Shown here in pieces: positions 1 to 9,236 of a DNA stretch of 55,247 nucleotides (positions within the stretch are counted from its first letter, which is position 1; every line of letters begins with the position of its first letter). The position numbers and the translations under genes were made by a program. The notes below the pieces were generated by a model that ran no database searches, was not told the DNA's origin, and was given only the letters and a program-made list of their open reading frames with translations. The DNA is taken from the NCBI GenBank assembly GCA_030612665.1, contig JAUWNL010000003.1, positions 1-55,247 of the forward strand. Reading direction: 5' to 3'. The stretch comes from an archaeon (GTDB taxonomy: Archaea; Nanobdellota; Nanobdellia; Pacearchaeales; UBA284).

Positions 1-121
1 TTTGATCTTTGATAAATGGAATGACAACTGTCCAAATAATTGCTGCTGCTGCAATCACTATAACAATCAACATAACTGTAGCAATCAAGGGCGCGATTCC
101 TTTCTTGTTTTCTATTTTCAT
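1..121 (-). CDS. Pilin-like protein, N-terminal part only (runs off window edge)
   Basis: Minus-strand translation from ATG at 121: MKIENKKGIAPLIATVMLIVIVIAAAAIIWTVVIPFIKDQ; archaeal type IV pilin-like N-terminus. Confidence 0.7.
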   Translation of the reverse strand, partial: MKIENKKGIAPLIATVMLIVIVIAAAAIIWTVVIPFIKDQ

Positions 122-166
122 TTATTTTTTTACCTCTTTTACTCTTTTATTTTATTATTATTTTGA

Positions 167-637
167 TTATGATGGTGAGGGACATGAAACAACAATTACT
201 TTGTTTTCACAAATATATTCTTCCTGAGCTCCTCCTTCAGTTATGCCAAGCAAGATTGGAATAATTTTTATTCTATCTGGAGCCCAACATGTTGTAATTG
301 ATATTGGGTTAGGGTAAGTTTCTCCAGAACGTAAATCAATAGTCACATCCTGTAATTTTGTTGTTCCTGTATTTGTTATTTCAAATATTTGTATTTTATG
401 AACATGAACATTTCCATTATTTTCTATTTGTAGTTGTGTTCCAATAAAATTTATTTCTAGTTGAATATTAGGACAGGCATTTTCAATTGGAACTCCAAAT
501 TTTTCGATTCTCTCACCTTGAAAACTTCTAACCCATAAAAAGATAATTAAGAATAAAGCAATAGCAATGACAATGAGCAATACTGTTGCTATAATCGGTG
601 AAATACCTTTTTTATTCTTCATTTCCATAATACTCAT
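167..637 (-). CDS. Archaeal pilin-like protein
   Basis: N-terminus MKNKKGISPIIATVLLIVIAIALFLIIFLW: basic residues, G-I-S-P processing-like site, hydrophobic helix. Confidence 0.8.
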   Translation of the reverse strand: MSIMEMKNKKGISPIIATVLLIVIAIALFLIIFLWVRSFQGERIEKFGVPIENACPNIQLEINFIGTQLQIENNGNVHVHKIQIFEITNTGTTKLQDVTIDLRSGETYPNPISITTCWAPDRIKIIPILLGITEGGAQEEYICENKVIVVSCPSPS

Positions 638-684
638 AAATATCTAATCTAATTTAAATAGATTTCTATGTGGTTGGAACTGTC

Positions 685-1161
685 TCACTTTGTTCCACTA
701 AACTCACACCCCACTATTTCCTGAACAATCTTGGCTTCAGGACAAAATTTAGTATAATGTTCTTCATAGTCAAATTTAAATGGAATCACTTCAATTTTTA
801 CTACATCAGCTTCATAAGAAATTGTTTTAGATTTTTCTTCATTAATTTCTAATTCTCCAGACTCTGGAACATCTTCCTCACAAATCACCCAACCATCTTT
901 ATCATATAATTTTACTTTTGCAGAACAAGTAAACCTGCCAGTATTTTTTATTGTGATTGTCATTTTATCGTCTTGACAACTATAATCTATAATAGCCACA
1001 CTAATTCCATCACAAGGCTCTTCTGGAAGAGGAGCTTCAGCATAAAATTTGAGATAAGCATAAACCCCTCCAGCCATTGCAAGCGCAAGCGTAATTAACA
1101 AGACATATGATATTAATTCACTAATCCCTTTTTTGTTTTTCATTCCCAGCTTTATTTTCAT
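685..1161 (-). CDS. Pilin-like protein
   Basis: MKNKKGISELISYVLLITLALAMAGGVYAYL N-terminus, E after G-I-S. Confidence 0.75.
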   Translation of the reverse strand: MKIKLGMKNKKGISELISYVLLITLALAMAGGVYAYLKFYAEAPLPEEPCDGISVAIIDYSCQDDKMTITIKNTGRFTCSAKVKLYDKDGWVICEEDVPESGELEINEEKSKTISYEADVVKIEVIPFKFDYEEHYTKFCPEAKIVQEIVGCEFSGTK

Positions 1162-1532
1162 TTTTCACATACATAAAATTCATTTTCTTTTTCTCGCGTC
1201 ATCCTAAAACTAAAAGTTTGATAATCTCCAGATGTATTATAATTATATTCAATTTCAACATCATATTCATCTTCAAATTTTCCTGTTAAACTTTTTAATT
1301 CATCAATAAATGTTTGGCTAAGAGGATTTGGTTGTTCTGTCTCTGTTATAAATTCTTTATGAAGTTGTTGAGCTTCATAATAATAATTTTCGCACACAAG
1401 ATTAAATTGTTCAAGCGCAGTATTTTTTGTTTCAGATGTATTGAACAAAACTGTAGCACTCAACAATAAAGCTCCTATGACCACAGCCATGATAAGGAAA
1501 AACTGTCCTTTTTTACCTCTTTTTCTTTTCAT
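1158..1532 (-). CDS. Pilin-like/secreted hypothetical protein
   Basis: KRGKKGQFFLIMAVVIGALLLSATVLF N-terminus; overlaps the downstream pilin-like gene by 4 nt. Confidence 0.65.
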   Translation of the reverse strand: MKRKRGKKGQFFLIMAVVIGALLLSATVLFNTSETKNTALEQFNLVCENYYYEAQQLHKEFITETEQPNPLSQTFIDELKSLTGKFEDEYDVEIEYNYNTSGDYQTFSFRMTREKENEFYVCEK

Positions 1533-1557
1533 CTTTTACTTTATTCTTATTTTAAGT

Positions 1558-1818
1558 GAGCAGGCCCAGAAATTGCTTAATACCAAACTAAGAAGTTTAC
1601 CCAACTTCTTCTTGATTTTGCAACCCCACAAGCATCTAAACTCTAATTTAGGGCTGCTTCCTTCCGGAACTGACCCGCTTCCTTAAAGCAAGATCAAGCA
1701 GGACAAAATTTCATTGTTGAAATCAGGACTTTTTAGTTAATATATCACTCATCCTGTCAGGTCTGCCATAAAGCCCGTTTGCAAATGGCGCAGGGCTAAC
1801 ACGCCAACCCGCCTGCTC
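1558..1818 (-). ncRNA. Signal recognition particle RNA (7S RNA), archaeal type
   Basis: Minus strand has helix 8 signature GGGTCAGTTCCGGAAGGAAGCAGCCC; termini GAGCAGGC...GCCTGCTC are complementary; about 261 nt. Confidence 0.9.
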
Positions 1819-1949
1819 GAATAAATCAAGAAATAGTGTTTTTTAAAGCTTGTTATTTGCTTATTTAGAATTTTAAGAAATTATTACTTAACAAAAATTT
1901 ATAATATAAAAAGAAAGATTTATAAGTATCAATAGAAAAAGTTGTTAAT

Positions 1950-2684
1950 ATGACAAAAATAATAAAATATATAGTAGGATTCCCATTAAATATAAAACCC
2001 CGATCAAGAATATTTGAAAATTTTAAGAAAATCTATCAATTTAAAAAAGAGAAGGTTGATGTTTGGGCATATAGCGGCCCCTTCACAAGAGAAGATTTTG
2101 ATGCATTACACAGTATATTAACCTCTGAACAATATTTTAATTTAAAAAATATTACTCTAAGGAACAGGTCAAAGATATTGTCTTTAGTAAAAGAGAGTAT
2201 ATTCGGTAATCTTCAATTAACTAACAAATACCACAAAGAACAACTAAAAAGTCTGCCAGAAACTTCTGAAAATTTCTTGCCAACATTGGAAGAATTACTT
2301 GATCATAAAGACTCCCCTTTATGTTGGGATGATGCTCAAAGATACTTATTAGAACAAGCTAAAAAAAGTGGGTTGCATGTTCCAATTTCATTTTCTTATT
2401 ATTATGAAAATATGTTTGAAGATTTGACATATAATAAAAAAGTTTTAGTATTTATAAATAATATTTTAGAGGGAAAAGTTACTTTAAGAAAAACAGGTCA
2501 ATATAATGATCCAAGAGCAGGATATTTTGAAGAAGGAAAAATAAAAATTAATGTTTTAGGACAAGAAAAAAGAGCAGATTGGAATTCATGGCAAGGTAAT
2601 TCTTTAAGATGGATAGTTGATCCTAAAATAAGAAAGGGAATTCTAAAGGAAAAAGAAGAAGGAATTATATTCATAAGATTATGA
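1950..2684 (+). CDS. Hypothetical protein, 244 aa
   Basis: Intact ORF with upstream AT-rich promoter-like sequence; no recognised domain. Confidence 0.6.
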   Translation: MTKIIKYIVGFPLNIKPRSRIFENFKKIYQFKKEKVDVWAYSGPFTREDFDALHSILTSEQYFNLKNITLRNRSKILSLVKESIFGNLQLTNKYHKEQLKSLPETSENFLPTLEELLDHKDSPLCWDDAQRYLLEQAKKSGLHVPISFSYYYENMFEDLTYNKKVLVFINNILEGKVTLRKTGQYNDPRAGYFEEGKIKINVLGQEKRADWNSWQGNSLRWIVDPKIRKGILKEKEEGIIFIRL

Positions 2685-2757
2685 AAATATTCTTGAAACT
2701 ATTATTAGATAATTTTTTTACTAAATCCATCAATCAATATTTTCACAGAACTCTTTT

Positions 2758-3474
2758 TCACCATGTTGCATGATCAATTCTTATATTAAATTCTACAAGC
2801 TCATCATTGACTAGAACTGGACAAGCATATTCATTATCAAAACTATTACAATATTCTTTATTTTCATTTATAGGATCTTCAACAAGAACACTATATTGTC
2901 CATTTGGCAAACCTATTTCATAATATCCCTCTTGATTTGATATGACAGTTACAATTGGTTCTTGTTTTATAATTTTACATTCAAATGGATTTTCAAGTTT
3001 TTCACAAAAAGTATATCTAATTAATTTATTATCTTTTTCAGGACAGGACATATACCATCCTTCACTCCTAGAACCAATTAACTCACAGGTTATTTCGCAA
3101 TCACAGCTTTCACCAGATATTTCTTCACTGTCTTCATACCAAACAGATGTTCCAAGATAATACCCTTCTTTAATATCATCTTTACCTATTAATTCATAAA
3201 TTTTTACTGTAGTTGAAAGTTTATTTATTAAACATTCGAGGCCTGCTGGAGGCATACAATTTCCTTGATATAAGGTAACATGTCCTTTGATTCCTTTTTC
3301 TATCTGTGTACTTTTACAATCTTCTGGACAGTTTTCATAATTTTCTCCTTCCTCGCAAACATGGTCTCCACAATAAGGCTCTTTTTCTTCTTTAACCACA
3401 AAGAGAAAGAGTATTGCTATTACGAATAAAAAAATTATCAAAGAAGTAATAAGAATAACTTTATAATTTCCCAT
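2758..3474 (-). CDS. Membrane-anchored extracellular protein with Cys-rich module and carboxypeptidase-regulatory-like domain
   Basis: N-terminal TM; YCGDHVCEEGENYENCPEDC; C-terminal YYEIGLPNGQYSVLVEDP...IRIDHATW. Confidence 0.65.
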   Translation of the reverse strand: MGNYKVILITSLIIFLFVIAILFLFVVKEEKEPYCGDHVCEEGENYENCPEDCKSTQIEKGIKGHVTLYQGNCMPPAGLECLINKLSTTVKIYELIGKDDIKEGYYLGTSVWYEDSEEISGESCDCEITCELIGSRSEGWYMSCPEKDNKLIRYTFCEKLENPFECKIIKQEPIVTVISNQEGYYEIGLPNGQYSVLVEDPINENKEYCNSFDNEYACPVLVNDELVEFNIRIDHATW

Positions 3475-3496
3475 ATTTTTTTGAGTTGTCTTGTAT

Positions 3497-3673
3497 TTAA
3501 TTAAGTTTCCCTTCCAATCTTTTTATCTTCATAATCCAATCTCTATCTTCTGGCCTTTTTATTACTTTTGCTTCTTTATTCTTTATTTCTATCACAAAGG
3601 TCCTATAATACGATTTATTATTATCAAAGAATTCAAAAGTTATTTTATAATGTTCGCTCTTTTCTTCACTCAT
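3497..3673 (-). CDS. Small hypothetical protein, 58 aa
   Basis: Minus-strand ORF MSEEKSEHYKITFEFFDNNKSYYRTFVIEIKNKEAKVIKRPEDRDWIMKIKRLEGKLN, not in supplied track; explains the region better than the low-complexity plus ORF. Confidence 0.45.
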   Translation of the reverse strand: MSEEKSEHYKITFEFFDNNKSYYRTFVIEIKNKEAKVIKRPEDRDWIMKIKRLEGKLN

Positions 3674-3826
3674 TTTTCTATCTGTCTATCTGTTTTATTT
3701 TTATTTTTATTTTCAAAGTGCGGGAGACACGCAGAAAATTATCTTAGCATATCGCTAAGATTTAGCTTTTTTAATCTTTTTAATTTTATCATTCTAATGA
3801 GTCCTAATATTTATAATTTTTCTTTT

Positions 3827-4186
3827 TTAATTTAAATCTAAACTTATTTTAATTGCTAAATCTACTTTCTTCAAAATATAAGGATCCAAAGAACCAATTT
3901 TTTTTATCAATCTTGTTCTATCAATTGTTCTGATTTGGTTTAATAGAATAGTTGAATCTTTGTTTAATTTAGAATCTTTCTTAAGAATAAAAACATTTGT
4001 AGGAAACTCCTTTTCATAAACTTTTGAGGTAATTGCAGCAACTATTGTTATTGGAGAATGTTTATTAGATATATCATTTTGAATTATTAATACAGGCCTA
4101 ATCCCCCCCTGTTCACTTCCTTTTATTGGTTCTAAATTTGCAAGAAAAATTTCTCCTCTTTTTGGAATCATATTTACCATTCCCAT
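3827..4186 (-). CDS. mazF: MazF/PemK-like toxin
   Basis: RGEIFLANLEPIKGSEQGGIRPVLIIQND...ITSK...LLNQIRTIDRTRL motifs; overlaps upstream antitoxin ORF. Confidence 0.9.
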   Translation of the reverse strand: MGMVNMIPKRGEIFLANLEPIKGSEQGGIRPVLIIQNDISNKHSPITIVAAITSKVYEKEFPTNVFILKKDSKLNKDSTILLNQIRTIDRTRLIKKIGSLDPYILKKVDLAIKISLDLN

Positions 4187-4404
4187 TCATCTAAATTTTC
4201 TATTGCTTCAAACTCTTTTGCAATCTTTAAATTTTCTTTTGCCATCTCTTTACAACCTTCTATTAAAAGTTGCTTTTGTTCTCTCCTATTTTTTTCAGCA
4301 ATTTTCATTAGATCTAAAATTACTTCTTCATAAGTTTCTTTATTAGTCTTCATTTTATCTAAAGCATTCTTAACATTTTCATTAAGCTGTATGGTGGTTA
4401 TCAT
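4174..4404 (-). CDS. Antitoxin of MazEF-like pair, RHH-like N-terminus
   Basis: MITTIQLNENVKNALDKMKTNKETYEEVILDLM followed by acidic C-terminus; 13-nt overlap with mazF. Confidence 0.8.
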   Translation of the reverse strand: MITTIQLNENVKNALDKMKTNKETYEEVILDLMKIAEKNRREQKQLLIEGCKEMAKENLKIAKEFEAIENLDEWEW

Positions 4405-4406
4405 TT

Positions 4407-4427
4407 AACTATAGAATTTCTATAGTT
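4407..4427. promoter_or_regulatory. 21-bp perfect palindrome between TATA box and antitoxin start (putative autoregulatory operator)
   Basis: AACTATAGAA-T-TTCTATAGTT; TATA-like TTTATAAA adjacent at about 4425-4433; antitoxin ATG at 4404. Confidence 0.7.
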
Positions 4428-4460
4428 TATAAATATTTTGTTTTTAAGTCTTAAGGGTTT

Positions 4461-4529
4461 ATTTTCATGGTTTTATTATTGTTCTTATATTTTTATACGC
4501 CCTATGGAGGGTGTACATCCCATGAAAAT
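4461..4529. repeat. Nested inverted repeats in the tRNA-Leu/antitoxin intergenic region
   Basis: ATTTTCATGG (4461-4470)/CCATGAAAAT (4520-4529) and TACGCCCT (4496-4503)/AGGGTGTA (4508-4515, one G-T). Confidence 0.6.
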
Positions 4530-4544
4530 GCTAGAAAGATAGTA

Positions 4545-4628
4545 TGCGGGAGACAGGGTTCGAACCTGCGTAGGCACTAAGCCACAGGATCTTAAGTCCT
4601 GTTCGTTTGACCACTCCGACACTCCCGC
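4545..4628 (-). tRNA. tRNA-Leu (UAA)
   Basis: Acceptor GCGGGAG/CTCCCGC, GGTTCGAACCT T-arm, anticodon loop CTTAAGA, variable arm, 84 nt. Confidence 0.95.
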
Positions 4629-4671
4629 ATACGAGAAAAAGAGAAAAGAAAGTATAAAAATTTAACTCTTG

Positions 4672-6090
4672 CTAACCCTTAACAACGCCAATTGGCTTTA
4701 ATCTAACAACAAGATTTCCGATTCCTGCTTCATGACTAACTCTAACAACTTCTTCTATGTCTTTGTAAACCTGGGGAGCTTCTTCTGCAAGTCCTCTCCA
4801 ACTCCCAGTCTCAATATCAATTCCTTTTTTTTCTAATTCCTGCTTTATTTTTTCTCCACTGATAGTTTTTCTTGCCCGAGTTCTTGACATTAATCTTCCT
4901 GCACCGTGTGCAGTGCTGCTAAATGATACTTCTTCTGCTTTTTTTGTTCCTATTAAGACATAAGATGCAGTCCCCATATTTCCTGGAATAAGAACAGGCT
5001 GGCCAACTTTTCTATAATCACTTGGAACTTCTGGATGGCCAGGGCCAAAAGAACGAGTTGCTCCTTTTCTCATAATTAAAACCTGTTTTTCTTTTCCGTC
5101 AATAATATGTTTTTCAAATTTAGCAATATTATGACAAATGTCATAAACAACATCTATTTTTAGGTTAGGAAAATAATGTTTTAGATCCTGTCTAACCCAA
5201 TGAGTTATAAGCTGTTTATTTGCAAAAGCAAAATTAGCAGCAGCGGCCATAGCTGACAGATATTTCTTTCCAAGCTCACTTTTTATTGGAGCATTTACTA
5301 ATTCTCTGTCTTGTTTTGGCCATCCATATTTATTCTCCATTTCTTTAATATAATCACTTGCTACCTGATGCCCTAACCCTCTTGAGCCACAGTGAATCAT
5401 AATTGTAATTTGTCCTTTTTCTAAACCAAAAATTTTAGCAATTTTTTCATCAAAAATTTCATCGACAACCTGAATTTCTAAAAAATGATTTCCAGCCCCA
5501 AGGCTTCCTAATTGAGATTTGCCTCTTGATTTTGCTCTTTCTGAAACTGCAGAAGAATCTGCTCCCTTAATACAACCTTGTTCTTCTGTATGAAGATAAT
5601 CTTGGTTAATACCATAACCTTTTTTAACAGCCCATTGAGCTCCTTCTTTTAAAACATCATTTAGTTCTTGTTTACTAAGTTTTAATTTGCTTCCTTTTCC
5701 TACTCCTGAAGGAATTGTTCTAAACAAAGAATGAATAATTTCTTTTTTGCCTTTTTTTTCTATATCTTCAAGTTTTAAATTTGTTTTTAGTAAACGAACA
5801 GAGCAATTAATGTCATAGCCAATTTCGCCTGGAGAAATTACTCCCTTATTTATATCAAATGCAGAAACTCCCCCTATACATGCCCCATATCCTTGGTGAG
5901 CGTCCGCGCATACTACTATATTTTTCAAAACTCCTGGCAAAGAAGCCATATTCATAGACTGTTTAATTGTATCATCTTGTTTTATCTTTTCTAGTAATTT
6001 TTTAGATGCAAAAATTATAACTGGAACTTTCATATCCCCAAATTTTTCTATTTTCCAAGTTACATCATTTATTTTTTTAATTTCAACCAT
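4672..6090 (-). CDS. rtcB: RNA-splicing ligase RtcB
   Basis: GVISPGEIGYDINCSVRLL, GSLGAGNHFLEIQ, MIHCGSRGLGHQ, TAHGAGR motifs; ORF open to 6123, start probably MVEIKK. Confidence 0.95.
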   Translation of the reverse strand: MVEIKKINDVTWKIEKFGDMKVPVIIFASKKLLEKIKQDDTIKQSMNMASLPGVLKNIVVCADAHQGYGACIGGVSAFDINKGVISPGEIGYDINCSVRLLKTNLKLEDIEKKGKKEIIHSLFRTIPSGVGKGSKLKLSKQELNDVLKEGAQWAVKKGYGINQDYLHTEEQGCIKGADSSAVSERAKSRGKSQLGSLGAGNHFLEIQVVDEIFDEKIAKIFGLEKGQITIMIHCGSRGLGHQVASDYIKEMENKYGWPKQDRELVNAPIKSELGKKYLSAMAAAANFAFANKQLITHWVRQDLKHYFPNLKIDVVYDICHNIAKFEKHIIDGKEKQVLIMRKGATRSFGPGHPEVPSDYRKVGQPVLIPGNMGTASYVLIGTKKAEEVSFSSTAHGAGRLMSRTRARKTISGEKIKQELEKKGIDIETGSWRGLAEEAPQVYKDIEEVVRVSHEAGIGNLVVRLKPIGVVKG

Positions 6091-6106
6091 TTTTTCTTTT
6101 CTTAAT

Positions 6107-6526
6107 TTAAACATCCACAACAACTTGGCATATAAATTTATCTTTTTGTTTTTTCACAAACATTTCATTATATGTTATAGCTTTAACATCTAGTTCAGTT
6201 TTATAATTTTTAGCATTGTCTCCTAAAGCTTCCACGTTTAACTCATAATCTCCATTTTTCTTATTTATTTTTAGATTTTTAATTTTTCCAAGCAAAAAAT
6301 CTTTAGAATCTAATAAAAAAATAAATTCTTCTAAAAAATTATAAAGCAAATTCTCTAAATCTTTTCCCTTAATTTTTATTTGTTTTTTAATTAAGGGTTT
6401 TATTTTCTCTTTGCACATAATATTGATAAGCGCATAACTTGCATTTTCAAAAGCTTTTTCTAATGTTTTGCCGAATGCCTGAAACTTAACATCAGCAGTA
6501 TGTTCTAAAAATTTATATTTTCTCAT
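6107..6526 (-). CDS. Archease
   Basis: MRKYKFLEHTADVKFQAFGKTLEKAFENASYALINIM; immediately upstream of rtcB. Confidence 0.93.
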   Translation of the reverse strand: MRKYKFLEHTADVKFQAFGKTLEKAFENASYALINIMCKEKIKPLIKKQIKIKGKDLENLLYNFLEEFIFLLDSKDFLLGKIKNLKINKKNGDYELNVEALGDNAKNYKTELDVKAITYNEMFVKKQKDKFICQVVVDV

Positions 6527-6533
6527 TTTATTT

Positions 6534-6935
6534 CTATTCCCAGATATATAATGTAAATTTTTTATAATTTTCAGATGATGCAATAATGATTGAAGAAGCA
6601 AAAATTTCTTTGTTTAATGGTTTTTCCATTCCTCCCTCACAACTCTTTGGAGTTACGAGATCCTCAATTGAGAATGCATAATCATAATCTAGAATTATAT
6701 TTCCACAATCTAAGTCATCACAATTTAGATTTAAGATTTCTTGTCTGATTACATTATCTTTTTCTATCTTTAAGACAAGATCATTTGCCCTTTGTTGCAT
6801 GTTTGTTTCCTTTACTTCTGCTTTATTCATTATAATCATTACAAACCCAATAAGTATGATTATGGCCATGCAAGCTTCTACAACACGAAGCCATCCTCTT
6901 TTATTTTTGCTTTTACCAAACACGTAAGATAACAT
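6534..6935 (-). CDS. Pilin-like/pseudopilin-like protein
   Basis: KNKRGWLRVVEACMAIIILIGFVMIIM N-terminus. Confidence 0.6.
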   Translation of the reverse strand: MLSYVFGKSKNKRGWLRVVEACMAIIILIGFVMIIMNKAEVKETNMQQRANDLVLKIEKDNVIRQEILNLNCDDLDCGNIILDYDYAFSIEDLVTPKSCEGGMEKPLNKEIFASSIIIASSENYKKFTLYIWE

Positions 6936-7446
6936 TTTCTGTTGTTATTCCACCATTTTTTAATAATTTAATTTCAATTTCCTTTGCATTTATTGAGACT
7001 TGTTCTGGAGGTTTTTCACTATTTGTCGTAGGTTTTTCATCAATAATTATTTGAAAATCCTTCTCTGAGTCAAATGTATCAATAGCATCATAATCATAAA
7101 TATTTATTTTCATTGGAAAAGTGTAATGTTCCTCACTAAATTCACATTCAGATACTATATTTGCCATATCCGTCTCATTCGTATAAACTTTATAATAAAG
7201 TAATTCTTCTTTAACAATTACCTTGCCACTATAACAACCCATACTTGTTTTAGTATAAAATACTAAATTATATTGCGATTTTGTACGTTCTTTAAATTCT
7301 TCTTCAAGAGCATTGAGTTGAACTTGAGAAGGTTCTTCTGAAATAAAAGTTGGTCTTGCTAAAATCATCACCATCACAATCCCCGCTAAAAAAATTACAA
7401 TTGAGAGAATTGCTTCAATATGGGTTATGCCTCTTTTATTCCTCAT
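6913..7446 (-). CDS. Pilin-like protein
   Basis: MRNKRGITHIEAILSIVIFLAGIVMVMIL N-terminus; overlaps next gene by 23 nt. Confidence 0.65.
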   Translation of the reverse strand: MRNKRGITHIEAILSIVIFLAGIVMVMILARPTFISEEPSQVQLNALEEEFKERTKSQYNLVFYTKTSMGCYSGKVIVKEELLYYKVYTNETDMANIVSECEFSEEHYTFPMKINIYDYDAIDTFDSEKDFQIIIDEKPTTNSEKPPEQVSINAKEIEIKLLKNGGITTENVILRVW

Positions 7447-7610
7447 GTTTTTAATATGATTTTTATTCTTTTAATGTTTTTGTTTTCTCTTTCTAGTTTC
7501 TTTTCATCTTTAAAAAAGCTTTTAAACCTTAAAAATTTAATGAATTGATTTTTAAAGGTTCTTAAAAATTTAACAGAAATTTTTATAAACTTTTAAAACT
7601 TACTGGGTTT

Positions 7611-8219
7611 ATGAGTGACAGAAGAAAGGTAAAAAAGGTTATAAAAAAAACATGGAATTTTCTATGGAAGAGCAATAGTATTTGGAGTTGGTTAATTGAC
7701 CTGGTACTTATATTTTTAATTGTTAAGTTTATCTTTTTTCCATTATTTGGATTGATTTTCGCTACTTCCTTACCTTTTGTCATAGTTGAGAGTGATAGTA
7801 TGCATCATCACGGAAATTTTGATGAATGGTATAATCAATTTGGTTCTTGGTATGAAAATAATGGCCTTACAAAACAAGAAATTATTGAATGGCCTTATGG
7901 AAATGGACTTGATAAAGGAGACATAATAATTGTTCTGGGAAAAGAACCAGGAGAGTATGAGGTGGGAGATATAATTATCTTTAAGACGAAAGTTCAAACT
8001 ACTCCCATCATTCACAGGCTTGTTGATGTTGAACAAGAAGAAAATGAATTTATTTTTTCAACAAAAGGCGACAATAATCAAAGACAGTTAGTTTATTTTG
8101 GATTTAACATTGAAAAAGACATTAAACAAGAAAATGTTCTTGGCAGAGCTGGTTTAAGAATTCCATATCTTGGATGGGTTAAACTAGTTTTTGTGGAATT
8201 GTTTAAAGGATTCTCTTAA
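7611..8219 (+). CDS. Signal peptidase I (archaeal/ER type)
   Basis: FVIVESDSMHHHG, GDIIIVLG, GDIIIFKT...PIIHRLVD, TKGDNN motifs. Confidence 0.9.
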   Translation: MSDRRKVKKVIKKTWNFLWKSNSIWSWLIDLVLIFLIVKFIFFPLFGLIFATSLPFVIVESDSMHHHGNFDEWYNQFGSWYENNGLTKQEIIEWPYGNGLDKGDIIIVLGKEPGEYEVGDIIIFKTKVQTTPIIHRLVDVEQEENEFIFSTKGDNNQRQLVYFGFNIEKDIKQENVLGRAGLRIPYLGWVKLVFVELFKGFS

Positions 8220-8381
8220 ATTCTTTCTAATTTAATAATATTTTTTCTTATATCTTCTTATATATTTTCAAAAAACACAAACTATTTAAACGACTAAAAG
8301 TTACAACAACCTAATTTATAATCATTAAAAAAGAGCTAGAAAATAATAATCTAAAAAATACTAAAGCATTAAAAAAGAAAA

Positions 8382-8690
8382 ATGAAATTTTGTCCTAAAT
8401 GTGGTTCGATTCTCATTCAAAAGAAAAAGAGATTTGCATGTCCAAAGTGTGGTTATGTATCTAAAGACAAAATCAAGCTAATGAGTTCTGAAAAAATAGT
8501 GAGCAATAGTAAGATAGCAGTGCTTCATGAAAAAGATTCAAATGTTTGGCCAATAGTTTCAGTAACATGTTCAAAATGCGGCAATGATCAAGCTTTTTTC
8601 TGGACTGCCCAGATGAGGGCAGCAGATGAAGCAGAAACAAGATTCTTTCGCTGCACCAAATGTAAACATACCTGGCGAGAATACTCTTAA
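8382..8690 (+). CDS. Transcription factor S (TFIIS/RpoM-like)
   Basis: MKFCPKCGSIL...; C-terminal CSKCGNDQAFFWTAQMRAADEAETRFFRCTKCKHTWREYS. Confidence 0.95.
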   Translation: MKFCPKCGSILIQKKKRFACPKCGYVSKDKIKLMSSEKIVSNSKIAVLHEKDSNVWPIVSVTCSKCGNDQAFFWTAQMRAADEAETRFFRCTKCKHTWREYS

Positions 8691-8772
8691 CAATACTTTT
8701 GATTTTTTTTGATTAATTGGATTAATTGGGAAATGCAAAGTTTATAAATTAGTTTTCTTTTTCAATTCCATT

Positions 8773-8844
8773 GGGCCCGTAGCTCAATGGTAGAGCACTT
8801 GGCTCTTAACCAAGGTGTTGCGGGTTCGAAACCCGTCGGGCCCA
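8773..8844 (+). tRNA. tRNA-Lys (CUU)
   Basis: GGGCCCG/CGGGCCC acceptor, anticodon loop CTCTTAA, GGTTCGAAACC T-arm. Confidence 0.95.
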
Positions 8845-8882
8845 TTCCTTATTTTATTCCATTCCTTATCCCATATTTCAAA

Positions 8883-9236
8883 ATGAATGAAGAAAAAAGA
8901 AATAAAATTCTCAATTTAATTGATAAAGCTAGAAAAGAACACGCATTAATTATTGTCGAAGGTAAAAAAGACGAAGCAGCTTTAAAAAAACTTGATCTGA
9001 TTAATATCTTCATTCTCAAGAAAGGAAATCTTCCAGATGCAATTGAGAACATAATTAATAAAAAAATAAAGAAGTGTGTTATTCTTACTGATTTTGATTG
9101 TGAAGGCAGAAAACTCTATATGATCCTTAAACGAGAACTTGTAAAAAATGGTATCAGAATCGATGATAAACTAAGAATAATTTTAATGAAAGAAAAATTA
9201 AGTCATATTGAAGGAATTGATACCTTCTTATCTTAA
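8883..9236 (+). CDS. Toprim-domain protein (RNase M5/small primase-like)
   Basis: ALIIVEGKKDEAALKKL...CVILTDFDCEGRKL; start refined to ATG 8883 because the longer ORF reads through the tRNA. Confidence 0.8.
   Translation: MNEEKRNKILNLIDKARKEHALIIVEGKKDEAALKKLDLINIFILKKGNLPDAIENIINKKIKKCVILTDFDCEGRKLYMILKRELVKNGIRIDDKLRIILMKEKLSHIEGIDTFLS

Noticed and set aside
1441-1686. Plus-strand ORF of 81 aa
   Set aside because: Lies over the SRP RNA and antisense to a pilin-like gene; no coding character.
3491-3835. Plus-strand 114-aa Phe/Ile-rich ORF
   Set aside because: Low-complexity antisense ORF typical of AT-rich DNA; overlaps a better minus-strand ORF and the mazF end.
8787-8882. N-terminal extension of the Toprim ORF
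   Set aside because: It translates the tRNA-Lys gene; start moved to 8883.
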